From Lachnospiraceae bacterium (lineage in GTDB: Bacteria; Bacillota_A; Clostridia; Lachnospirales; Lachnospiraceae), in assembly GCA_024690425.1 (NCBI GenBank), contig JAILCT010000012.1, forward strand, positions 1 through 6,039: a DNA stretch of 6,039 nucleotides, given 5' to 3'. Shown here in pieces: positions 1 to 6,039 of the stretch. Within the stretch, counting starts at the first letter, position 1, and each line of letters opens with the position of its first letter. Below the pieces are notes generated by a model that worked only from the letters and a program-made list of their open reading frames with translations, did no database searches and had not been told where the DNA came from. The position numbers were made by a program, and so were the translations under genes.

Positions 1-3000
1 CCGAACGGCTGCAAGATCACAAAATTCCTGCACCCGTGCTCCGCATGATGCAATATCTCTGCAGGTATCAGGACTCCCTCACCCGCATCAAAGGTATGAT
101 GAACGATCTCATCACTTGCCTTTACTATATCCTGGATACGCGCAGCTCTTTCATAGAGAGGATGGCGCCTTGCTATCCGGTCTGTATTTGCATGTACGAA
201 GTTAAACAGATTGTCCAGAACATAGTACTGCAGCTTCTCCTTAGGAGGCTTGTCCAGCTTATATTCCTGTATCTGTCTGTCTATGTAATAATAGCTCTTT
301 CTTATGACATCGGTCATATGGGCCTCGATCACCTCAAAGCCGTTCTTCTCAAGATAATCCTCTATATCATGATTGGCCCCGGGATGGAAGTTGAGCACAT
401 ATTCCCCAATGATAAGAACAGTGGGTCTTAATGTACTTCTGTCGTATTCTACCCGGCACATTATATCTATCGCTCTCTTAAAGGCTTCGGATATTTCTCT
501 CATGCCAAACGTTCTTCCCGAACCCGTGATGGCATTTATCAGCTCATCCATCGCCTCATCAAATGCCCTGTCAGAGCTGCCCGCGATCTTTTCATAGGGC
601 CTCATTTTTCTGAGGATACCCTCAAGGGCATCTATCATGGGAAGGGTATATGCTATCTTGAACTCTGATGCCGGGCTGAAATAAAAGCCCGGATGCAGCT
701 TGTGATAATCATCATGATCATTGGTAAAGATCGGAACCTGCTCAAAGCCTGCATCATCCAGCGCTTTTCGAAGCAGTGCGCAGTAATGGGTGAGCCTGCA
801 GTCGCCGACATACTTGCCTATGCCTGCCGCGCAATGATCCGGATCGTACTTCCCGCTCTTTAGCGCTGCAAGCATCTCTCCTATAAGCATCTGGGCCGGG
901 AAACAGATATCGTTATGTACATACTGCTTTCCGAGACGTATCGCCTCCTCACGCCCTATCTCAAGGGGAACTGCATTTAAACCCTGTGATCCCAATACTG
1001 CCGCCAGCACCCGGCAAAATGCATGCGAGGTGTTCGGAACAAGGATGGTCATCCCTTCCCTGCTCTCCCCGGTGATCTTGACAGGATACGGATCCTTGAG
1101 TCCGGAAACGCTTGTACTTATCCCCTGTTCCCTGCGCATGTTCACCGTCTCGATAAAGGAACGAACGCGGATCCTTAACGGACCTTCTATATCACTCTCA
1201 TCAAGCTTTACAACAAGAGGTGTCCTGCCGGATATCTCATTCATCAGCCTTATTATCTCATCTGACAGATAGGCATCATGACCGCAGCCGAAGCTTACCA
1301 GCTGCACATACTGGAGATAGTCGCTGCCTGCTGCCATAATGGCTGAAGAAAGCATCCTTGCATGGAAATTATTTACTATATCAAGCCTGCTGTTTTTAAG
1401 TTCTACGCTGTTTATCCCCGGAACGGAATCCACGGTCAGAACGGGAATTCCCATACCGGTGAACATCTTGGGCAGGCCGTGGTTTACCAAAGGATCGTTC
1501 TGATAAGGACGGGAAGCCAGTATTATCGCGTAACTGCTCTCCGCCTTAACCTTCTCGATTATCGCACTGCCCTCGTTTATCAGCTTTTCACGGAATGATC
1601 TCATTGCATCATCGGAAGCGGCTATGGCTTTCTTCACAATATCAGCCGGTATGCCGAATTCCTCACTCATGTATTTTGTAAGCTGATTGTCACGATCTTT
1701 ATTATTATACCAATGAAACAATGGTGTGTCGAACCTTATGTCGAACAATCTTGAGGGATCATCCGAATTGCGCAGCACTATAGGGTATCCCTTGACCACC
1801 GCACACATCGAGCGGGATGTGGCTTCGGTGTTTTCTGACTCAACCGTTGTTATTATGGGCATAAATATCCGGTCGGGCTTCATGGCTGCAAGGCTTCTTA
1901 TATGACCGTGAACAAGCTTGGCCGGAAAACATACCGTATCGGAGGTCACGGCATAAAGCCCGCCCTCATACATATCCCTTGTGCTTAAGGGTGATATAAT
2001 CACCTTATAACCCAGGCTCTTCCAGAAGGTCGTCCAAAAAGGCATGGTCTCCCAAAAAGAAAGCACCCTGGGTATTCCTATAACGGTACCGTTTTCGGGA
2101 AGCAGCTTGAGATAAGGATACTCACCCGTCAGAAGCTTCTCTCTTATGTCAAACATATCGGGAGTCTCTCCCGCTCCGGATACGGGCTTTAATCTGCTTC
2201 TCACCTCAGGGTCCTTCGGATCCCCGATGATCATGCCGCGTTCACACCGGTTGCCGGTAACCCATTTGGTACCGTTCGAAAAATGCATCACAGTACGTTT
2301 GCAATGATTGGTACAGAAAGGACAGAGGTTCGCCGTGTCCTGGATATATGTAAGCTCATCCAATGCATCAAGCCCGATAAAGGAAGGCTTTACTTCTTCC
2401 TTGCCTATCCGTTCCCTTGCTATATACGCTGCACCTATAGCTCCCATAAGTCCCGGATAGGGAGACCTTATCACATTTTTCCCCAGATACTGCTCCATTG
2501 CCCGAAGGATCGCATCATTGCAGAAGGTTCCTCCCTGGACAACGATCTTATCTCCGAGCGATGAAAGATTTGATATCCTGATAACCTTTGTAAATACATT
2601 TTCTATTATCGAACGGCACAGTCCCGCCATGATATCGTCTGCCGTCCTGCCGTTTCTCTGCTCAGTTATGATCATGCTGTTCATGAAAACGGTACAGCGG
2701 CTTCCGAGAGATGCCGGATGCTTTGATGCAAAGGCTCTCTCTGCTATTTTTTCAGCGGGTATGTTCATGGTCCGGGCATAGTTCTCAAGAAAGGATCCGC
2801 AGCCTGACGAGCAGGCCTCATTTACCACGATATTTGTTATGATGCCCTCATGCATCCATATGGCCTTCATGTCCTGACCGCCTATATCAAGTATGAAGCT
2901 TACATCCTTTTCATACTCCATGGCGGCACGTGAATGAGCCACCGTTTCAACGATATGGAACTCTGCTCCGAAAGCCTTGTTAAGAAGGAGCTCTCCGTAG

Positions 3001-4205
3001 CCTGTCGTACATACGGCCTGTATGTCAAGCCTGATCCCTTCCTTACGGTATTTATCGCGGAGCATGATCAGACCCTTCTTTGCTGTATTAAAAGGATCAC
3101 CGAAGTTACTCGAATAATATGAGTCAAAAACCGTACCGTTTTCATCCATGAGCACAAGCTTGGTCGTAGTGCTTCCGGAATCGATCCCGATATATGTCCG
3201 GATAAAGGGTGCCTTTACCGTCTCACCCTGCCCCGGGTCTTCCTGTATTTTGTGCCTTGTAAGAAACTCATCCTTCTCTGCTTCGGAAGTGAAGAAGGCA
3301 GGTTCGCTCTTGCTCAGCACAAGCTTTTTATTCTTTTTCAGGCTGACAAGCTTCTCATATAAATCATCCAGGGAAATCGCAGACGTATCCCCAAACATTC
3401 GCTCAAGAGAAAGGGCAGCGCCCGTCGCAACGGTAAGCTGGGGATTTTCGGGGATGATGACATCCTCATCCTTAAGCTTCAGCATATCCTTAAACACTCT
3501 TACAAGGACCGGATTAAAACAGAGCGGACCGCCGGTAAAGGCTACCGGACTTATTATATCTATACCCTGTGCCAATCCTCCCACAGTCTGTTTTGCTATG
3601 GCATGAAAAGCCGAAAGTGCCAGATCCTCACGTGATATACCCTGATTCAGCAGGGGCTGTATATCTGTCTTGGCATATACTCCGCACCTGCCGGAGATAT
3701 CGTATGATCTGCTGCCCTTTTGGGCCAGCTCATTAAACTCCTCCACAGGCACCTTAAGTACCGAAGCGATCTCATCAATAAATGCACCTGTGCCGCCGGC
3801 ACAGCTGCCATTCATTCTCATATCGGAAACACTCATGCTCCCGTCCGATTCATTATCAAAAAAGACTATCTTGGCGTCCTGACCTCCAAGTTCTATAACG
3901 GTGCCGACCCTACTGTTATCATTGGAGAGAGCAAGAGCATTGCTTGTCACCTCCTGAACAAAGGGTACCGAAAGTACGTCGGCGAGCGGTTTTGCTCCCG
4001 ACCCTGTCAGTGCAGTCCTTATTTGTGCATTTGGAAACTTCTCTCCCAATCTCTCCAGCGCCTTGATGACACTGTCAAGCTGAGCCGCAAAATGTCTGTT
4101 GTATTCGGTGTAAACGATCCTCCTTTCAGCATGATCAAACACCGCAAGCTTTGTTGTTGTCGAACCGATGTCTATACCGACATCAAAATATCGTTTATCG
4201 TTCAA
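1..4205 (-). CDS. Giant fused acyl-CoA dehydratase activase (two ASKHA ATPase modules + DUF2229 + HgdA/B-like half), 3' end cut by window edge
   Basis: One open frame of 1401 codons runs without a stop from TTG at 4205 to the left edge. The protein resembles fused activators of the 2-hydroxyglutaryl-CoA dehydratase/benzoyl-CoA reductase superfamily, cytosolic ATP-driven low-potential electron donors. ATPase module 1 (about 7-270) has GIDIGSTTTK at 10-19, GGQD at 107-110, and C135 and C174. Module 2 (about 334-600) has GIDSGSTTTK at 340-349, GGQD at 442-445, and C465 and C504. C628, C631, C635 and C654 follow. A DUF2229-type region begins near IGIPRVLSFWE (708-718), with C759 (TVCFPAK) and C801. 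The HgdA/B-like half carries SRPYQNDP (897-904), SFGCGHDA (971-978), NDICFPAQ (1098-1105), GDCR (1134-1137) and LQPFG (from 1398). Family members usually end some tens of residues after LQPFG. An in-frame TGA three codons upstream and no ATG before the first ATPase motif force the TTG start. Family assignment is firm; substrate and reaction are unknown. Confidence 0.93.
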   Translation of the reverse strand, partial: MNDKRYFDVGIDIGSTTTKLAVFDHAERRIVYTEYNRHFAAQLDSVIKALERLGEKFPNAQIRTALTGSGAKPLADVLSVPFVQEVTSNALALSNDNSRVGTVIELGGQDAKIVFFDNESDGSMSVSDMRMNGSCAGGTGAFIDEIASVLKVPVEEFNELAQKGSRSYDISGRCGVYAKTDIQPLLNQGISREDLALSAFHAIAKQTVGGLAQGIDIISPVAFTGGPLCFNPVLVRVFKDMLKLKDEDVIIPENPQLTVATGAALSLERMFGDTSAISLDDLYEKLVSLKKNKKLVLSKSEPAFFTSEAEKDEFLTRHKIQEDPGQGETVKAPFIRTYIGIDSGSTTTKLVLMDENGTVFDSYYSSNFGDPFNTAKKGLIMLRDKYRKEGIRLDIQAVCTTGYGELLLNKAFGAEFHIVETVAHSRAAMEYEKDVSFILDIGGQDMKAIWMHEGIITNIVVNEACSSGCGSFLENYARTMNIPAEKIAERAFASKHPASLGSRCTVFMNSMIITEQRNGRTADDIMAGLCRSIIENVFTKVIRISNLSSLGDKIVVQGGTFCNDAILRAMEQYLGKNVIRSPYPGLMGAIGAAYIARERIGKEEVKPSFIGLDALDELTYIQDTANLCPFCTNHCKRTVMHFSNGTKWVTGNRCERGMIIGDPKDPEVRSRLKPVSGAGETPDMFDIREKLLTGEYPYLKLLPENGTVIGIPRVLSFWETMPFWTTFWKSLGYKVIISPLSTRDMYEGGLYAVTSDTVCFPAKLVHGHIRSLAAMKPDRIFMPIITTVESENTEATSRSMCAVVKGYPIVLRNSDDPSRLFDIRFDTPLFHWYNNKDRDNQLTKYMSEEFGIPADIVKKAIAASDDAMRSFREKLINEGSAIIEKVKAESSYAIILASRPYQNDPLVNHGLPKMFTGMGIPVLTVDSVPGINSVELKNSRLDIVNNFHARMLSSAIMAAGSDYLQYVQLVSFGCGHDAYLSDEIIRLMNEISGRTPLVVKLDESDIEGPLRIRVRSFIETVNMRREQGISTSVSGLKDPYPVKITGESREGMTILVPNTSHAFCRVLAAVLGSQGLNAVPLEIGREEAIRLGKQYVHNDICFPAQMLIGEMLAALKSGKYDPDHCAAGIGKYVGDCRLTHYCALLRKALDDAGFEQVPIFTNDHDDYHKLHPGFYFSPASEFKIAYTLPMIDALEGILRKMRPYEKIAGSSDRAFDEAMDELINAITGSGRTFGMREISEAFKRAIDIMCRVEYDRSTLRPTVLIIGEYVLNFHPGANHDIEDYLEKNGFEVIEAHMTDVIRKSYYYIDRQIQEYKLDKPPKEKLQYYVLDNLFNFVHANTDRIARRHPLYERAARIQDIVKASDEIVHHTFDAGEGVLIPAEILHHAEHGCRNFVILQPF

Positions 4206-4216
4206 TTTCCCGGATC

Positions 4217-4224
4217 ATCCTTCT
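4217..4224 (-). promoter_or_regulatory. Probable ribosome binding site of the fused activase
   Basis: On the minus strand AGAAGGAT lies upstream of the TTG start at 4205. The core AGGA is 12 nt from the start, longer than ideal. A closer purine run (GGGAAA) directly abuts the TTG. An ATG within this element opens only a 7-codon out-of-frame peptide, so it is not an alternative start for the large protein. The weak start plus suboptimal spacing suggests modest translation. Confidence 0.45.
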
Positions 4225-4292
4225 CAAATGGTGTAAATAAATTATGCTTCCTTTACCACGATATCTCATCAGCATCTGATAATATTTATATA

Positions 4293-4322
4293 ATTATACC
4301 AATTTTGCTTCTTTACTTACAA
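4293..4322 (-). promoter_or_regulatory. Sigma-70/SigA-type promoter for the fused activase
   Basis: Reading the minus strand, a perfect TATAAT -10 box (4298-4293) is preceded by TGG, giving an extended -10 (TGnTATAAT). An 18-nt spacer separates it from TTGTAA (4322-4317), which matches four of six positions of TTGACA. The predicted transcription start near 4285 leaves a leader of about 80 nt before the TTG start. The position, just upstream of the only gene on this strand to the left, supports the call. The activase therefore appears to have its own promoter independent of the insertion element. Confidence 0.7.
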
Positions 4323-4447
4323 CAAAATCATCTTTAGAATTGGAGTTCTATTCCGGCTGCAATTATTTTGGTCATTGAGTGGTAAAAACATTGGAAGTTA
4401 TGAATCTTTCTTTTCCTTGGAATTGAGTTTTCAAATCGATATTTAAA

Positions 4448-4539
4448 TTCGAGTTCTGCCAATCAAGTAGGAGGAATTTCTCATAAATGAGAAATTCCGC
4501 AGACTGTAGACAAAGTGGGAGTGGAACTTCGAGTTCTGC
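4448..4539 (+). repeat. Direct repeat TTCGAGTTCTGC (4448-4459 and 4528-4539)
   Basis: Two identical 12-base copies lie 80 bases apart. The second copy forms the loop and the 3' arm of the terminator-like hairpin. The first lies just upstream of an AGGAGG sequence and the palindrome. A looser relative, TTGGAGTTCT, occurs at about 4340-4349. The copies could be remnants of an insertion-element end or alternative pairing partners in an RNA structure. Only the repetition itself is certain. Confidence 0.6.
4473..4498. repeat. Perfect palindrome, 12-bp arms with 2-base spacer
   Basis: GGAATTTCTCAT (4473-4484) and its exact reverse complement ATGAGAAATTCC (4487-4498) flank AA. The transcript of either strand would fold into a stem of about 11 bp with a small loop. 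Neither strand has a T-run after it, so it is not a classic terminator by itself. On the plus strand its 5' side overlaps AGGAGG (4469-4474) and its 3' side contains an ATG, so folding would hide a possible translation start. It could also be a protein-binding site or a structure at the insertion-element end. Confidence 0.75.
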
Positions 4540-4558
4540 TCCCATTTTTCTGTATTGA
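4487..4558 (+). CDS. Possible 23-residue small ORF behind an AGGAGG sequence (speculative)
   Basis: An ATG at 4487 follows AGGAGG (4469-4474) with a 12-nt spacing and opens 23 codons ending in TGA at 4556-4558. The predicted peptide is Ser-rich (begins MRNSADCRQ, ends IFLY) and resembles nothing I recognise. It overlaps the palindrome at its start and the terminator-like hairpin in its second half, which argues for a chance ORF or a leader-peptide-like element rather than a functional protein. No good plus-strand promoter was found upstream. Confidence 0.12.
   Translation: MRNSADCRQSGSGTSSSAPIFLY
4516..4549 (+). terminator. Rho-independent terminator-like hairpin between the two genes
   Basis: TGGGAG (4516-4521) pairs with CTCCCA (4539-4544) and GAACT (4524-4528) with AGTTC (4532-4536). 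They are joined by two U-G wobble pairs and closed by a 3-nt TCG loop, giving a 13-bp stem. It is followed directly on the plus strand by TTTTTC. This would stop plus-strand transcripts before they become antisense to the transposase. In the transposase direction the same hairpin begins 27 bases past the stop codon, but only CTTTGTC follows it, so termination of the transposase message would be weaker. Confidence 0.7.
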
Positions 4559-4570
4559 ATGATATTTTCA

Positions 4571-5992
4571 TCAGGCAGCCATCTGACAACCGGATGATCT
4601 ATCAGATGAAGGCCCTAATATCCCCTTTCTTTGAAGCATCTTCGCTAACTTCTTTAGATTTAGGCATGCGTAGGTCAGCCCGACCTTCATTTCCATTCGC
4701 GCTTTCCCATACATCTGTGTGTATCTGAATCCGTGGTTTTCTTTTGCTGTTCCGAACAACCGCTCTATTGTCTCTTTTCGGAGCTTATACAGTTCGTTCA
4801 TTCCTATTGTGTGCCGTATGTCTTCGCATAGCTCCATGTAATCTTCCCATACATGCCTGGTTATAAGTTTTTGATGATCTCTGTTGTCCGTGCATTGACT
4901 CAGGTATTGGCATTCCGCACATATGTGTTTGCTGCTTTTGTATTCCCGATAGCCATCCCTGTTTGTTGTGCTGTATTTAAGAACCTGATCATTGGGGCAT
5001 ATGTAGCAGTCATAGTATTCATCATATGCATACTCATATTTCCTAAAGAAACCGTCCTTGGTCATCGGGCTCTTATATGGGAACAGCGGTCGGATGCCAT
5101 CATCTATGAGCAACTTAGCGATTGCCGGTGTTTTGTATCCGGCATCTGCGATCAGGGTTTCTATACCGATGTCTTTTATCTTGTCATAAAGTCCCTTGAA
5201 GGTTCTGCTGTCATGGAGATTTCCCGGACTCACTGTATATCCCAAAACCCAACCGTTTTTATCGCAGGCTGTCTCAACTGAGTATGCAAAGACCTGTTTG
5301 TGCTCTCCTTTGTGAAACCATCCGCTTTCTGGATCACTTGTGCTTTCCTTGATCTCTTTCCCGCCGGAAGGTCCGCCCGACGGCGGGTTGTCATCATCAT
5401 GATCATCATGATCTTTCAGCGGTTTTTTATTATGTTCAGTCCTGTCATGATTGATCTCTTTTTTCAGCATATCTTCGTAAAACAGCGCTTCCTGCTTCGC
5501 AATCCGTTTACGCATCTTTTTACTGTTGGCTCGTGCCTTTATGTGAGTGGCGTCCACAAACACCTCTGAAGGATCAACAAAATCCCATCTATAACAGTCC
5601 TCAAGTATCTTGGAAAATATCTGCTCAAACAGATCTGTATTCTTGAACCTTCTCGTGTAATTCTTTCCGAATGTTGAAAAATGCGGGACCGGATCATACA
5701 TCTCCAATCCAAGGAACCAGCGGTATGCAACATTGACCTCGATTTCTTTGATGGTCTGGCGCATGCTCCTTATTCCGTACAGATATTGGATGAATGGAAT
5801 TTTGATCAGTACAACGGGATCAATACTCGGACGTCCGTTATCTGGGCAATATTTTTCTTCAACCAGATCATAAATAAAAGACCAGTCTATTGCTTTATCG
5901 ATAAGTCGCAACAGGTGGTCTTTCGGAACGAGATCATCCATGCAGAACATTTGTATTTGTTCTCTTTTAGAGTCGGTATTTTGTGTCATCAT
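4571..5992 (-). CDS. IS1182-like DDE transposase, apparently intact (473 aa)
   Basis: This enzyme cuts and joins insertion-element ends. The N-terminal part (about 10-125) matches the DUF772-type domain of IS1182/IS5-like transposases, including GRPSIDPVVLIK (53-64), the Y-G-I-R-S-M-R-Q segment (72-79) and HFSTF (104-108). The predicted catalytic residues are D147 in VFVDATHIKA, D283 in LIADAGYKTP and E410 in ETIERLFGTAKENHG. An acidic/His/Gly-rich linker (about 190-215) separates the first catalytic Asp from the DPESGW...GEHKQVFAY block. A Cys-rich insert typical of this group (C329, C332, C358, C361, C367) precedes the final Glu and may bind zinc. Length is normal for the family and there is no internal stop. 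Start: ATG at 5992 (a second ATG follows immediately), 8 nt after GAGGGG. The minus-strand orientation, shared with the activase downstream, allows possible read-through. Confidence 0.93.
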   Translation of the reverse strand: MMTQNTDSKREQIQMFCMDDLVPKDHLLRLIDKAIDWSFIYDLVEEKYCPDNGRPSIDPVVLIKIPFIQYLYGIRSMRQTIKEIEVNVAYRWFLGLEMYDPVPHFSTFGKNYTRRFKNTDLFEQIFSKILEDCYRWDFVDPSEVFVDATHIKARANSKKMRKRIAKQEALFYEDMLKKEINHDRTEHNKKPLKDHDDHDDDNPPSGGPSGGKEIKESTSDPESGWFHKGEHKQVFAYSVETACDKNGWVLGYTVSPGNLHDSRTFKGLYDKIKDIGIETLIADAGYKTPAIAKLLIDDGIRPLFPYKSPMTKDGFFRKYEYAYDEYYDCYICPNDQVLKYSTTNRDGYREYKSSKHICAECQYLSQCTDNRDHQKLITRHVWEDYMELCEDIRHTIGMNELYKLRKETIERLFGTAKENHGFRYTQMYGKARMEMKVGLTYACLNLKKLAKMLQRKGILGPSSDRSSGCQMAA

Positions 5993-6000
5993 AGCCTAAA

Positions 6001-6006
6001 CCCCTC
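6001..6006 (-). promoter_or_regulatory. Shine-Dalgarno site of the transposase
   Basis: On the minus strand GAGGGG sits 8 nt upstream of the ATG at 5992. This is good spacing and supports that codon, rather than the immediately following ATG at 5989, as the start. Confidence 0.65.
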
Positions 6007-6023
6007 ACTGAAATGATATATAA

Positions 6024-6032
6024 ATAATACCA
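6024..6032 (-). promoter_or_regulatory. Possible extended -10 of the transposase promoter
   Basis: On the minus strand TGGTATTAT (6032-6024) fits an extended -10 with five of six matches to TATAAT. Its -35 box would fall just past the right edge of the window and cannot be examined. The short AT-rich context and the position about 30 bases before the start codon are consistent with a weak insertion-sequence promoter. Confidence 0.3.
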
Positions 6033-6039
6033 TAAAATC

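Larger units (their letters stand above)
4206..4570. other. Intergenic region between activase start and transposase stop
   Basis: This 365-base, AT-rich gap contains no convincing long coding region on either strand. It holds the activase promoter and leader (4206-4322), repeated GAGTTCT-type words, a perfect palindrome (4473-4498) and an intrinsic-terminator-like hairpin (4516-4549). One end of the insertion element must lie somewhere between the promoter and the transposase stop, but no terminal inverted repeat or target-site duplication can be matched, because the opposite end seems to fall outside the window. No tRNA or recognised riboswitch is visible. Confidence 0.7.
4516..6039 (-). 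mobile_element. IS1182-family-like insertion sequence, right end beyond or at window edge
   Basis: A single full-length transposase gene with short flanks defines the element. The left limit given here is provisional, set at the terminator-like hairpin. The real end could lie anywhere between about 4340 and 4560. Only 47 bases remain to the right of the transposase start, and no sequence there is an inverted match to the left flank, so the other end is probably outside the window. No target-site duplication can be assessed. The open frame and intact DDE triad suggest the element may still be active. Confidence 0.6.

Noticed and set aside
2221..2345. Cys cluster C628/C631/C635/C654 considered as a separate ferredoxin or zinc-finger gene
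   Set aside because: It is in frame inside the long polypeptide with no start, stop or ribosome binding site around it, and the same pattern recurs in fused activases.
36..3882. Several plus-strand open frames of 60-150 codons across the left two thirds
   Set aside because: All lie opposite the continuous 1401-codon minus-strand frame, which has strong family motifs throughout. Their translations show no recognisable domains.
3720..4337. Plus-strand frame of 205 codons near the activase start
   Set aside because: It overlaps the conserved ATPase motifs and the promoter of the minus-strand gene, has no family resemblance, and lacks a convincing ribosome binding site; a shadow frame.
4473..4498. 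Palindrome considered as an insertion-element terminal inverted repeat
   Set aside because: Both arms lie together on one side of the transposase. A terminal repeat should have its partner on the far side, and none is visible at 5993-6039.
4206..4570. Search for a tRNA, riboswitch or CRISPR array in the gene-free gap
   Set aside because: No cloverleaf, no recognised aptamer consensus and no regularly spaced repeats; the repeated GAGTTCT words are too few and irregular for CRISPR.
4853..6016. Plus-strand and alternative minus-strand frames inside the transposase gene
   Set aside because: Antisense or out-of-frame to a transposase with an intact catalytic triad; hydrophobic-looking translations are typical shadows of such genes.

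Overview
The window looks like chromosomal DNA from an anaerobic, low-to-moderate GC Firmicute, most likely a Clostridia/Lachnospiraceae-type gut or rumen bacterium. This is inferred from the gene content: a giant fused 2-hydroxyacyl-CoA-dehydratase-type activase and an IS1182-like transposase. No rRNA or other marker gene is present, so the taxonomy is tentative.

Layout: both real genes lie on the minus strand. From 4205 down to the left edge runs one uninterrupted reading frame of 1401 complete codons. It starts at a TTG and is still open at base 1. It encodes two tandem ASKHA-type ATPase (BcrA/BadF/HgdC) modules, a Cys-rich segment, a DUF2229 region and an HgdA/B-like C-terminal half. The last visible residues (LQPFG) match the start of a conserved C-terminal motif of this family, so I expect only a few tens of residues to be missing beyond the edge. 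Upstream of it is a good extended -10 promoter (minus strand, about 4293-4322).

From 5992 to 4571 is a complete IS1182/IS4-like DDE transposase with its own Shine-Dalgarno. Its promoter is probably cut by the right edge. The gap at 4206-4570 holds the activase promoter, several copies of a GAGTTCT-containing repeat, a perfect 12-bp-arm palindrome, and an intrinsic-terminator-like hairpin reading in the plus direction. The insertion element's terminal repeats could not be identified.

The activase is the biologically interesting part. It joins the ATP-driven low-potential electron donor and the presumed iron-sulfur acceptor/catalytic component in one polypeptide. The two ATPase modules preserve the cluster-binding cysteines at identical spacing (39 residues in each module, modules offset by 330). 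This suggests an intramolecular version of the homodimeric HgdC cluster. Its substrate cannot be deduced from this window. The IS element is unrelated in function but sits directly upstream in the same orientation.
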